The notes beneath the pieces were generated by a model. That model had not been told where the DNA came from. It ran no database searches and was given only the letters and a program-made list of their open reading frames with translations. The translations under genes and the position numbers were made by a program. Source: Patagioenas fasciata (Eukaryota; Chordata; Aves; Columbiformes; Columbidae). Taken from it: a stretch of 64,000 nucleotides of DNA. Positions 12,316 through 23,770 of the stretch are shown here, piece after piece. The stretch lies in contig NC_092522.1 in NCBI RefSeq assembly GCF_037038585.1, forward strand, positions 47,777,661 to 47,841,660, read 5' to 3'. Every line of letters starts with the position of its first letter. Positions within the stretch are counted from its first letter, which is position 1.

Positions 12316-12735
12316 AAAATCGTTAACATCTATACTGACTCCAAGTATGCTTTCAGGGTCATGCATGCGCATAGAGCAATTTAGAAAGAAAGAGGACTCT
12401 TGAACTCTCAAGCTAAACATAGCAAACATGAAAAAGAAATACTGAAACTACTGGAAGCAGCACAACTCCCTGAGAAAGTGGCGATTATGCCTATTAAGGC
12501 ACACCAGAAAGTGAGTTCGGAATTAGAAAAAGGGAACGAGCTGGCGGACAGAGAGGCAAAACAAGCAGCTAAACAAGAGGTAAAAATAGAAACTGCTCTA
12601 GTCTATGACGGGCAGGTCTCTTTGGAAGGTAAGCCAGAATATACTAAGGAAGACCAGAAACTTATTGTAGATTTAGATGGACCATATAATAAGGAAGGCT
12701 CACACCCCGCAGGGAAAACTTATCGTTCCCTCCAG
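12316..12735 (+). pseudogene. Endogenous retrovirus pol remnant (C-terminal half of RNase H and start of linker)
   Basis: One frame shows the later half of a retroviral RNase H domain: a TDSKYAF motif at about 12331-12353 carrying the third catalytic acid, then an AHQK block with the conserved His, then NELADREAK with the last conserved Asp. A lysine/glutamate-rich linker leading toward integrase follows. The first catalytic Asp and Glu, reverse transcriptase, integrase, gag, env and LTRs are not found nearby. An in-frame TAG at 12382-12384 breaks the frame. The continuous open frame begins only at 12400, on a TTG codon rather than an ATG. The style fits a gamma/epsilon-like (class I) avian ERV, but the class is uncertain. 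It is non-functional. The right end abuts a CR1 element, and the exact junction (about 12720-12750) is an estimate. Confidence 0.85.
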
Positions 12736-12739
12736 AAAG

Positions 12740-13288
12740 AGGTGAGCGTGGTGTGGCCTCTCCTGGAGTACTGTGTGCAGTTCTGGGTGCCACAGTATAA
12801 AAAAGATTTAAAGCTGGGAGAGTGTCGAGAAGAGAGCTATGAAGTTGGTGAAGGGTTTGGAGAGGAGGCCGTATGAGGAGCGGCTAAATCACTTGGTTTG
12901 TTCAGCTTGGAGAAGAGGAGATTGAAAGGAGACCTCATCACAGTCTACAGCTTCCTCACACGGGGAGGAGGAAGGGTAGGTGCTGATCTCTTCTCTTTAG
13001 TGACCAATGACAGAACCCGAGGGAATGGCAGGACGATGTGCCAGGGGAGATTTAGGCTAGATATTAGGTAAAGGTTCTTCACCCAGAGGGTGGCGGAGCA
13101 CTGGAACAGGCTCGTCAGGGAGGTGTCACGGCCCCAAGCCTCACAGTATTCAAGAAGAGACTGGGCAACGCCCCCAGACACATGGTGTGAACCGTGAGGT
13201 GGTTGTGTGCAGGGACAAGAGTTGGAGTCGATGATCCTTGTGGGTCCCTTCCAACTGAGGACATTCTATGATTGTAGGATTCTATGAT
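12740..13288 (+). mobile_element. CR1 LINE, 5'-truncated, sense orientation
   Basis: This is a CR1 retrotransposon tail. It starts within the end of ORF2 (LEYCVQFWVPQYKKD, matching the conserved C-terminal CR1 segment), runs through the GEEKRRL-type coding end and then the 3' UTR ('GTTGGAGTCGATGATC', 'GTGGGTCCCTTCCAACT'). It finishes with tandem ATTCTATGAT-like units at about 13262-13288, the diagnostic CR1 end. It has small frameshifts and is dead. It lies immediately 3' of the retroviral fragment, and its frame happens to continue that of the RNase H remnant up to 12876. Confidence 0.92.
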
Positions 13289-16200
13289 ATTGCCACAGCG
13301 ACAATTACTCTTATTTGTGTTCACTAAGTAATGTGGAAATGTGCTTGCATGCTGCCTCCTCCTGTATGGTGACATGTGGCCCATGTGTGACTATTTCCCC
13401 AGGCAAAAGGGACGACAGTCCCAAAGGAGCCTTACACAGAAGGACCTGTACCAGCCTGGTACCTTGGGGAAGACAAGTGGCTTCTGGGTAGTTTCCTAAA
13501 CACCAATTCAGAAAGTTGAAGGTAGGCACTTTGAAATTTTTAGCCTCAGGCTTCTGTCTGCTTAGACACTCCCTTTCATATTGTGTGATAGACAGACATT
13601 ATTTCGGGGGAACAAAATGTGCTGTTACCACAGGATCGTATAAATCCTGTCTGTCTTCTGGGAATTTCAGCTTGAAAGAAAAGCTGGATGTAACTATCCT
13701 AAAGTGTTAAATATTTATGAAAAATATACATCACGGCATCCTACATACAATTGTTCAATATACTTTTGAGACTTTACTCCCCAAATACTTCTGTATTATC
13801 TTAAGTTGTTGACAAATGGCACAATGTTTTGCAGCAGGAAAAGATCTCCCCTCCAGCCCTCAAATCAACCTCCTAGGACATATTTCTTCTGCTTGATGTT
13901 AACACAGAAAACTGAATTTTCACCTCAGCATTTTTTTACTGAAATGGTTTTGGTTATGAAAGTAGAATAATCAAGAGAACTATTTTAAATATAGCTTCAC
14001 TAAAGTACAGAGGAAATTACATTGTCTGCTGTGTATGAAAATCTGTCTATAATTAGATTTAAATGTTACTCTTTTTAGTGCATTTTAGCATTTCTGCAGA
14101 CTGTAGTCCTTACAGCATACATAGTTTCAGAATATAGCCTTCATTTTATGAAAATTACGACCCCACGGCATGCATTCAGGACAGTATGTCTTTGTATTAG
14201 CTATGAGAGGTAATCTAATAGTTGATACAGTTTTTTACTAGTTTCCTCTCATTCCAGTAGCATAAATTGTTATCGTTTGTTTTGCTCTGCATCCTGTAAG
14301 TTTGGGAGGAAAATGATTCATCTGTAGCTAAGGACAGTACAGAATTTTAATATAAATATCTGTATTTCATGTTTTACAATTGATGCTCGTATATATGAAA
14401 TGTTATTTATTCCACTTAAGTAGTGGAATTTCAGCAATTGTAATATTTTTTTTCACTCTGTGGTCTTACTATACAAATAAAGAAAAGGTTATTGAAAATA
14501 AAGATATTTATATGTCTGTCCTTTTCCAGAAAAGATGCTGACCAGAATTTGTTGGGTTTTTTCATTATCTATAATACCACAATAATGCCATCACTTACAA
14601 GATTAAGTTTTTCACTTGCCCGCTTGCTGTTTCCAAATTGAGGCTTGTCTCTTTGCAAAATAAACTGAATAGTAAAAAGCTATTCCTAAAGAAAAGACAT
14701 CATATTGATATTTCATCTAGTTATCAAAACATTGCTGTGCTTTAATGCCTTCTGGGTAGTAATGTGTCAACAGGATGCATAGCTGGAGAGATGGGAGGGA
14801 CACAAGGGAACTGTTGTGTCCTCTGGCCACCTTGGCTCCCTGCCATGTGTCCTGGTGATGTGCGCTCCTGTAGTGACAGCCACAGCACTGGGAAGCCTCT
14901 GAGATCCTTCCACCCTCATCTTCCATCCTACTTCTAACATTTGACTAGCTCGGATATGGCCTTCAAATCAGTCTCTGAGCAGTGCCAGGGAGTGGAGGGA
15001 ATGGGCAGTAGAGATGCACAAAGTCAGGTCTTTAGCCAGCATTGATCAGAGTAAAAAAAGACCAAGGCACATGGCTTATCCCACCTGCATTTTAGGTGTA
15101 GGTGCCTCTGAGAAGGGCAGAGCTGCATCCCCCTGCCATTCTCAGACATTCAGCCACTGCTGGATTTGTGTTTAAACCTTTTGAAATATAATACAGTGGA
15201 AATATTTTCCCTTCAAGACATCTGGTTTTCAGAAGCAATAGTTTCTCTTGTTAGCCAGGAATGAACTGTAAAAATCACACCTCAGTCCAAATGAATTCTG
15301 ACTGTACTTGAAACTTTAACCTAATTAAACTGTTAACTTCAAACTCTGGCATAAAAAGAAGAAAAGAACATTGTCATTTTGACATGAGGCAGGTAAGGCA
15401 GCTTCTCCCATTTTAGCACATTTTGTACCATACAATGGTGAGTTCAGATATTTCAAATCTAATTAGGACATATACAATGGACTTTCACTAAACTGTCATG
15501 TAACTGGAGCCTTCATTTCCAGCACAAGTAGCTCAGGTGACCTGGTCTGCCTGGCCCTTCTGACTTCCAGACAATGTGACTGAATGAAACACAATTTCTT
15601 TTATCCAGAACTCCTGGCTCCAAAGATCTGTCACTGCCAACAGCCATGGGAGCAAATCGTATGTCAGCCTGAAAAATAAATATTGAAGAATAAATTGAAC
15701 GATAATAGTGTGTCTGTCTGGTTATTTAAAAATATATGAACAAAGAAAATGCAAAGGACAGGAAGCAACCAAGAGAGGTTTACAGAGATTATTCAAAGGT
15801 GAACGAATTGAAAAGGAACAACTTCTTCCAGAAACAGCCTGGCTCAACACCCACTGGAACAAAAGAAGTGGTTCCATCCCTTGCCTTTGAAAGTCTCATC
15901 TGTATGTCTTCTCAACCACAACTAGATAGTACCTAATTCCCTTTTTTGCCTATATGCTCACGCTAAGGCCCATTAATATTGCCCAAATAATGTAAAGGGA
16001 AGGGTCTTGGGCATGTAATGATCTAGCCTTCTGACCATAAACTTTGAAGGAATGGAGCACAACAACTCTATCAACAAATAGAGTGAGCTAAGATTGTCCC
16101 AAGAGGCCTTATTAAAGTTATGAGAGAATTATAGGCACATTCAAAAGCTTCTACTGAAAATTACTATTGAAACCTCTGAACTGTTATGAATATCCTTTGG

Positions 16201-19200
16201 AGATACTCTTGAGACTTCTTGTAACGTTCTACAGAAGATGCAATTCTCCTTTAAACTCCACAGGGTGCTTCAAAAACCTGCAAGGGTTATAATTTTCTAA
16301 TACATATTACTGTATTGAACAGTTATATTAAAATGCTCTTTCAAAGATAAAAGTAATGCAAAGAAAAAAAGAAAAAAACAGAATGCAAACTCTTCATTAT
16401 AAAGAAAAAGTAGAAAGGAGACAGCTGAAAAATTTTAGTGTGCATGTATCAGTAAGTATGAATATTGTGAAACGCAAGGATTAATAAACAAATTAATGAC
16501 ATTAATGAAACACTCACAGCAATCTGCAAATAATTACACATTAAAGGCTTCTAAAAGTGGCTTGATGAAGTTCTAAAAATTATCACTAACCCTGGATATC
16601 TCAATTACCACCCAAAGCTATGGGGGCCAAAATTTTACTTACAAATACTGCTGTCATCTATTTGTCTCAGCAGCTCAGAAGGCAGAAATATTCCTTACAA
16701 CTACAACTAAAGTTACTTGTATGTCACCTGGATTTATCATAGTGGACAACGTCACAAGAATCTACTTGGGATTCCTACTGACTTGTGATTTCTGCTGAAC
16801 ATGTATCTAGGTGTCAAACTTGGGTGTAGAAGCAATGCAATGATTTCCAAATTTCCAATGATTGCCTGTGCTGATAAGACCCGCAAGTGCACTACGAGGA
16901 CATGTGCAACCAGCTAAACTCATCTCTTTCTGCTCTGCAGCACCAAGTCTGATAAGACAAAACACTATAAACATCTCTTGCATTATAGTCACTTATGAGA
17001 GTGAAGGAGGAGGGAAGCTAATAAATAATGTTTCCTACATTTAGTGATAAACGTTATGAAAAACCCCACAGTCCTTTGTAACTGATGCTTTCTCCTTACC
17101 TGTCATCTGTTTTTATGCAGTACCTATCAGTCTTTGCAACCGTCAGTTCTTGAACTCCTTTTCAAAGTATCTAACATGGGCTTTATTACCAAACACAGAG
17201 ACCCTTCTCTTTCTTTAGCCTTTCAAGAAATAGTGGGGGAGAAGGACTGGAAATCTTCTGAAGATTGGGGGAAACAGATGCTGAACTGGGCAGGATGGGT
17301 CTGCTATGAAGTTGTGGGTACAGGGCAGAAATCCCACAGGTGAAATGGGGACATGTCTGCAAACTCGACCCACGCACGTCAAACAGAACTTCTGGAGGAG
17401 AGCCCATTTCAAGCCAGATTTTCAAACAGGAGGAGGTCACGTTTGAGTGGATCAGACACCTCAAAGAGCCCAGGCAGACAACGAAACACCCACTTTTACA
17501 GATACCTCCTGGCATATCAGTCGCTTAGACATGAAAGTGACTATATGAGCCATATTCATGGTTCAGCATAGAGCTAAGCTTATTTTCTGGTGAAAGGGTA
17601 GCTTGCCTATAATTAGATAACCCTCCTCCTTTCCCAGAGCGCTTACTTTTCTATTTTTTTGCTTGATAAGAAAAGTTTAAGGGTTGTACTTCAGTAGTGA
17701 CCCACAGTGAGGAACCTAGGGAGCCTGGTGGTAGCTTCAGTGAGTTCTTAAGAAGCACAGTAGTGTAAGTTATGAAAAAATGCTTGCTGTCTACACAAGC
17801 TGGTAAGAACTAGCTGTGATGAATGGATAAACCTCACTTACGTTTTATATCCTGGTGTTTTGCTACCTGGAATAAGTCAGTGTGTTTGGGCTTTGAAACT
17901 GTATCTGATCTTGTATGTACTTAAGGAAAAGAGAAAGAACTGATATTACAGTTATTTATATAACATTAGGCTGTGATTATTTCTTGCATGGAGAAAAATG
18001 TCCCTTTTTTCATGGGAGTGCCTGTGAATATGAATGGCTCTGGGGGATAATAACACCCACTGAAAAGTTGGTATTTGGGATTTGTCTAATCCCTGACACT
18101 TCTGTTGGATAAACATATTCTGAGAGCTAGACTCACAGGAATAAACCTTGCTGGGTGCCATATCAGAGCAGGTCTGTTTTCTCTGGAAACTAACTTTTAA
18201 ATGCTAATAACTTTTTGAAAGTTATTTATTAATTATTCCATGCAGCTGCTCCATTTCTCATCACTGGGATTGCTCCCATCGGGCAGGGAGAACCTGTGGG
18301 CTCCCACTTGTGACCAGTTGCTCTTCAGAGCCAGTCAGGGCATTCAGTACAGGAAAAGCTTCTCTGATACCAGCTCCCTGGCTCAGTGGTTGACTCAGCT
18401 CCTGGCTGCCAATGAGAAATTTAGGTAATTAATTTCTTCCTCAATAGATTTTCCTGAAGAAACAGAAATAAATGAAGTATATTAGCTTGTTTTACAATAA
18501 GTCCATCTTGCTTTTACTGAACTAATTACCCTTCAGTCATATAACTGGTTATGCTTTTCTAAGGCATTGTGAAATCTGTTGAATCTGGAGCGAGAGTAAT
18601 TATGACACCGCAGATTAATTTGTGTTTAAAAGCAGTGACTGTTCTTACAGCTCATATTTCATCAAAGAAAATCAGAGCATTTTATATACACCAGTACCTC
18701 TCAGGACAGTTGAAGAATAAATTACTAAAAAGAAATATTCTTACATTTTAACATTACACACCGGCTTTTCTTCTCAAAATGTTTTCTGAATATACAGATA
18801 CCTAAAAGCTCCATTCTGTGCTGCACTACACACAGTGTATGAACAACTCAATAAGGCTTAGGGTAGGAAGTGAAACTAGTTGCCATTAAAAATAACAGAA
18901 ACCATTCTGAGATGCAAAAGTAAATACTCAAGTAAGAATTTGGCAAGGATATGAAAGCTAAAATCTCTGCACTCTTTGAAATGAAGTAATGCCATTTTCA
19001 ATGACCGCAGTGTCAAGGGCGTTCACCTACAACTGTTTAAACACAACCGCTGTTAATGCTGGGTCAGAGAGATGAGTCATACAAAGTGAAGCAACAGTGA
19101 ATCACTGAACCCACCTATAACAGGTGCCCTCTAGACTAGTTAGGCATTAGTGATGTGTGACTGCCCTGCTTGAGGTGGTACCACCACAATGCCCAGAAGG

Positions 19201-19587
19201 GACAGGACAGGCTTTCTCTCTGTTTGCAGGAGACAGCATGTGCTCCCATTCTGGCTCACACAAAGGATGCGCAAACACGTGTAGAGGAAGGGGAAGGTTT
19301 GGGTATGGACAGCCAGCCACACTGCTCCGTCCCCTCTCAGACTCAGTGACACAGATAACCCTCAGATAAGGGTTTCAGGTGGGGACAGGCAGCTGGTGAG
19401 GGTTTGTGTCACACAGGAAGCCATCTGGACACCCTGCAAATGCCAGAAGGGCCAGTGCTGGGGCAGGGGGAACTATTTGGTGCCTGTGTGAGGGCACATG
19501 CCAAAGAACCCACTGATTATTGGCAGGGTGATTAAACCAAGGCACAAGGAAGCTGAGTATTTTTGGTAAATCGGGCAACTAGCTGAT
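13289..19587. other. Intergenic DNA; no gene recognised
   Basis: AT-rich unique-looking sequence. I checked the 230 bp directly after the CR1 for continuation of the retroviral pol gene and found no convincing match. Open frames are all short and unrecognised. Confidence 0.65.
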
Positions 19588-19606
19588 GAGAGAGAGAGAG
19601 AGAGAG
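19588..19606. repeat. (GA)n microsatellite
   Basis: About nine GA units without interruption. Confidence 0.9.
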
Positions 19607-19789
19607 TGTTTTACAGGCAGAGAGCTGAGACAGTGACGAGGTGTATAAATTAAACACAGACGTGTGAGACAGCTAAGAAATTAACTAACATCTCATTCCC
19701 TGCCTAGGTTCTTAAAGCAGACAGTGTGATGTGCTCCACTCTGTCCCCGCAACCTCTGTGAGAGGCTGTCCCTGCTGACCAGTGTGCAC

Positions 19790-20190
19790 TGCACTGCATG
19801 CTAAAAAATACTGTGCATGATTAAAAGCTCAGAGCCAATGGGATTGTAGCAGCCTTAATTAAAAATGTAATTAAAACCCCAGAACAAGTTATTGTTAGCC
19901 AAAGGGGCTAGGAGAAACCAGAAGGCTGGTCTGGGCTTTTTTTATCTAAAATACTGGAATGGGAATGTAGCTAGAGAGATAACAAGGCAATTAGAAATGA
20001 GAAATGAATGAAATTAATGATGACTCAAAACGTCTGGGAGAGGTTTGTTTTTTTTTTTTTTTACATCTGTCTATAGTGTATTAAAAATAAAAGAAGTTTG
20101 AATATTCAGGAAGTCAGAATAATTAATTGTTGATTAAGAACATAGAAAGAGTAATTAGAGAATATAAAATCTATGATTTAATGGATCCAG
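19790..20190. promoter_or_regulatory. Homeodomain-motif-rich block, possible conserved non-coding element
   Basis: The block contains many TAATTA/TTAATTA/ATTAAT cores (for example near 19856, 19870, 20010 and 20122), ATTGTT Sox-type sites, and an internal T15 tract at 20048-20062. Dense homeodomain cores are common in vertebrate developmental enhancers but also arise by chance in AT-rich DNA. This is a low-confidence call that needs conservation data. Confidence 0.2.
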
Positions 20191-21060
20191 AAATACATAT
20201 CTCAGAGGAGCCAGAGGAACTGGGGAATCTGAATGGATTTGGTGGGGTGCTGTAGGCTGTTTGCAACATCTGGTTTTTTGTACCTAGTGGCAGTGCTAAG
20301 TTACTAGACTCATCCCTCTGTAGTCATGGTGAAGGAATCACCTCCAGAAGATAATAGTACAAATGAAGACCCAGTAGTCTCTAAGGGGGCCCAACCCATT
20401 CACCTGGGCATCTGAACTAGTGCCTCCATGCAGGTGGTATGAAAGTCCCCCTTTGTTTCACACAGCAACACTCCATGAAGGGACCAGGGGAAATAGTGTT
20501 TTCCATCAGAGATGGATGTGATGAAACCTGCTGCTGATGATGCTCCACTCAGGTTATTACCCTGTTCTTTTTACCAGGATGTTAGAACCTTATTGATATT
20601 GAGTTCACACTGATTCTGTATTCCCTTAACTCCATCAGCTTTGAAAGGAAAAAAACGAAGGAAACTCTGAGACAGAAACGAGACATCTTCAAAGGGCAAA
20701 GCTGCCACTTCAGCTGCTTGTATCAGCACTAAGCTCAGAGGGGTAAACTTCAAAGGGACTGAAGCCTCTTTTCTTCAGAAGTTGGATGAAGCACAGATAT
20801 GGTTTTCCTGACTCCAGAGCTAAGAAAACATCTTTCATGCATCCAAAGACTGGGAAGTCAAAAGAGATTCCCCCTTGATTTCATCCTTGTGCCTAAATCT
20901 TTTAATCAGAAATACTCCCTAGCAAGAATCTGTTTTGTTAACAGGAACCAGCAGAGAACTGTAGAGTTGGTATACCTCAAAAATATCCTAAAATAGGATC
21001 AATCTCCTAAAATAGCCAGTGGGAAGGCAAAATACCCAGAAAGCAGTGGTTCATCCTTCC

Positions 21061-21190
21061 ATTGCATATTAGCCTTGCCTCTTCCCTCACTGCTGAATAT
21101 TTATGCATCCTTGATCATTTGCATCTGCCGCCTGGGCTCTGAAAGCAGTGCAAGGTAGTCTGGAGGGAACATTCCAGCCTTTGCATAAAG
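21061..21190. promoter_or_regulatory. POU/octamer and TEAD-type motif cluster, enhancer candidate
   Basis: Within 130 bp there are ATTGCATA (21061), TTATGCAT (21101-21108), the perfect octamer ATTTGCAT (21117-21124), CATTCCA (TEAD type, 21170-21176) and TTTGCAT (21180-21186). The block lies about 130 bp from a good CTCF-like site. Function is inferred from motifs only. Confidence 0.3.
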
Positions 21191-21318
21191 GAAACCCTGG
21201 TGTACTGGTGTGAAAAGAGAGAAAACAGCTCTGACAAGCAGACCACGTATTAAATATTAAAATGCTACTTACCCCAGCTATTGGGATCTTGTATCCAGCA
21301 TTAGTACACCATGTGCTA

Positions 21319-21333
21319 CCAACAGGTGGCGCC
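21319..21333 (+). promoter_or_regulatory. Candidate CTCF site (forward)
   Basis: The sequence CCAACAGGTGGCGCC matches the CTCF core CCASYAGRKGGCRSY at 14 of 15 positions, including the AGG-GGC core. It could anchor a loop or insulate the KCNK1 domain. Occupancy is unknown. Confidence 0.5.
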
Positions 21334-21375
21334 AGGGTGTTTAATAAAGCAAGGGAAAAACTATTTTGCGTACAG

Positions 21376-21511
21376 TTTGGTTGGTTGTTTGGTTTTGGTT
21401 TTGTTTTGTTTCCTTCCCTATAGACTGCTAATTAAAAACAAACATTAAAAACAAACAAACAAAACAACAAAACCACCACACACAACCAAAAAAACACCAA
21501 CACACACACAA
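21376..21511. repeat. Facing G/T-rich and A/C-rich simple repeats (imperfect inverted repeat)
   Basis: A GGTT/GTTT-rich arm at 21376-21411 is followed after about 23 bp by a CAAA/CCAA/CA-rich arm at 21435-21511. The arms are partly complementary and could fold back. A short (CA)n run ends the block. The open frame across it is a low-complexity artefact. Confidence 0.75.
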
Positions 21512-23639
21512 GAAAGTGTTTTCTTTGCTCCCTTGCCCCTCCTTAAACAACCCAGCTGGGACAGAGCTGGCTGGGTGCTGCTGTTCCCCCCGCAGTGTCC
21601 AGCCTTCCAGCTCTGCAGGAACATCCCCGAAAAGGGCAGGGTGTGGGCAGCATGCAGGCAGCATGTTCCCCTTAAGATTTTAAATTGGAGTAGGGGTAGA
21701 GACCTTAAGCTCCCAGTTCAATCTGGAAACAGGCATACAGCCACATCACCTTCCGTCTCAGTGACCAGCAAAAGCCATCAGTGGGTAAGATGGGACAACA
21801 GAAGACCCCAAGCCACTGAACGGGCAAATAATCTTTATCCACTTCTGCTTCCAGGGCCTGTTCCCACAGGCCTCCACCCTACCCATTAAATTAGCTGGAA
21901 TCAGGCTAGGAACATCAAATCCCAGTGGCCACCTCTGGTTGATTCTTGTTAATGCATGCACATAGAGGAAGGCAAGAGAAGGTTGAGCAGCAGTTTCAAG
22001 AGCTTTAGCCTCTCTGGAAAATTGTGCGGCAGCCACCAGTGGCAGATTTTTTCCTTAGCCCTTTTGCAGCCTTGAACTCCCATGTACTTCCCATTTGTTA
22101 CTTTACAGGCAGCATTTTGGCATTTGGTCAGAAGGGAAGACCTACTGTAGGTAAATGAAAGATAGCTGATCAAAATATTTTAATTTAATTCTGCAATGAA
22201 CACCAGCTGATCATCTATGCCTTTCTTGTTCAGAAACCCTGGGGATAAATTTGCATGAAACTGTAAATGCACACTGAGAAAACAAGCAGTGCGCCAGCTG
22301 GGAAAAGCAAGGGCCACAGCAGAAAGACAAACTGGAATCCATTGGTCAGTTTATACAAGGTTTAACCAATCCATTGGTTATTACAAGGTTTAATACCTTC
22401 TACTTCCTTAGGCAGACCCAAACAATGTTCCATTAGCTTCTCTGACCTGGTCTCAGTGTGATCCCTGTGACTTTACCGGCTTTCCCTATTGTGTCAGCAG
22501 AAGATATGGGAAAAGAGGCACAGTTTCTTCTTCCACAAGATGCAAAATGCGTCACACTCTGCTCTAGTGAGGATGTTGTTCCCCGATGTAATCTCTCTCC
22601 ATGTTCTCAGGGATCAAACCCACTCTTTAATGATCATCTGCAACAACCTCCAAGACTGAGAGACCTTCCCCACTCAACTTACCCCACTAACTTGTCACTG
22701 TCAGAGAGAGATTTATGAAACACCACAGGTAATCAGCATTTCTCAGTACATTCTCCTGTGATTTTCTGACAAGAGATGTTAGAGTGGATACCCAATTGTG
22801 TTGTTACACAGCAGGTCAGATACAACCCCAGGACTTCAGCCATTTATGAGTAGAAGTCCTCAGCACTGAACTCATGTAGGAGTTTATCACCACCAGCACT
22901 CATTCTTCCTTGAGGTGTAGGTGATGTTGAAAGCGTACAAAAATAAAATTCCACATGAAATTCTTGCTACAAATCCATGGCTTATTTTAACCCTGCTTAA
23001 TAAACCCTTAGTGCATACCACAATCCTTTGTTGTTTTACCAATAGTGCCTAGCATAAAGGAATCAGATACACTTGTACACTCAGGTTCCTTTACCCTAAT
23101 CCAGTGACAAAAAATAAACGAGAAAATGTTAAGAAGGGCTTCTCATGGATTTGCATTACCTGATTATCACAAAATCATTGCTTCAGTGCACTAAAAAATC
23201 CACTCCTTATTCAGTATAATTAAAACCTTATATACTTCTTCCTGTTTCACCTGCAGAGTGGTCATTTGTTAAATTGCCAGATAAGGTTGCTGCATCAGCT
23301 CTGTATTTCAACCTGATTTCATGGTGTGATAAGGCTTGTTAGATCGCCCTCTGGGCTTGCTTGCATGTAGGTGTGTCAGTCCTTTTTTAATAACTATTGT
23401 ACTAAACAGGCAATTTCAACCAAATCTTTGCAGGTCTCAAAAGTATTCTGGTCCTTTGAGATTTACAGCAACAGAAAAATATGTGGAGAAGAATGTTCTG
23501 AATGTTTTCTGAAAGAACTGTAAGCACCATCCACTTCATTAGATGTAAAGGAGTCCACAGAGGAGCACAATTAAGTTCTGGTTTACCGCAGATAACAGGA
23601 TCATCCCACATGGACAGAATCATTGCAAAATAAGAAAAA
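21512..23639. other. Intergenic DNA; no gene recognised
   Basis: Single-copy-looking sequence with the short tandem duplication at 22.34 kb. Frames up to 118 codons (21533-21889) match nothing known and lack exon-like context. Confidence 0.6.
22336..22397. repeat. Two-copy tandem duplication, about 32 bp
   Basis: The unit at 22336-22367 (AATCCATTGGT...ACAAGGTTTAA) is repeated at 22368-22397 with a three-base loss and a few substitutions. Confidence 0.8.
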
Positions 23640-23770
23640 CAGGGACCTCTTGAGGGCTTCTAGACCAACCAAATGGATACATGATACTGTGTCATACCTT
23701 ATAAACGTTTGTCTAATCTGTCAAAGATTTCCAGTGCTAAAGTCTCTCAGGGCAATTGCATGAGCACACA
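23640..23770 (-). mobile_element. Ancient CR1/L3 LINE 3' fragment, antisense
   Basis: Read on the minus strand this is a diverged CR1/L3 3' end. On the plus strand 'GGGACCTCTTGAGGGCTTCTAGACC' is the reverse of the usual 3' UTR signature, and 'TGTCTAATCTGT...CCAGTGCTAAAG' follows at the expected spacing. The terminal octamer repeats are lost or decayed. It is much older than the CR1 copies at 12.7 and 61.8 kb. Confidence 0.65.

Noticed and set aside
13289..13530. Possible continuation of retroviral pol after the CR1
   Set aside because: Translations of this strand show no integrase zinc-finger or DDE-type motifs, and the frames are broken.
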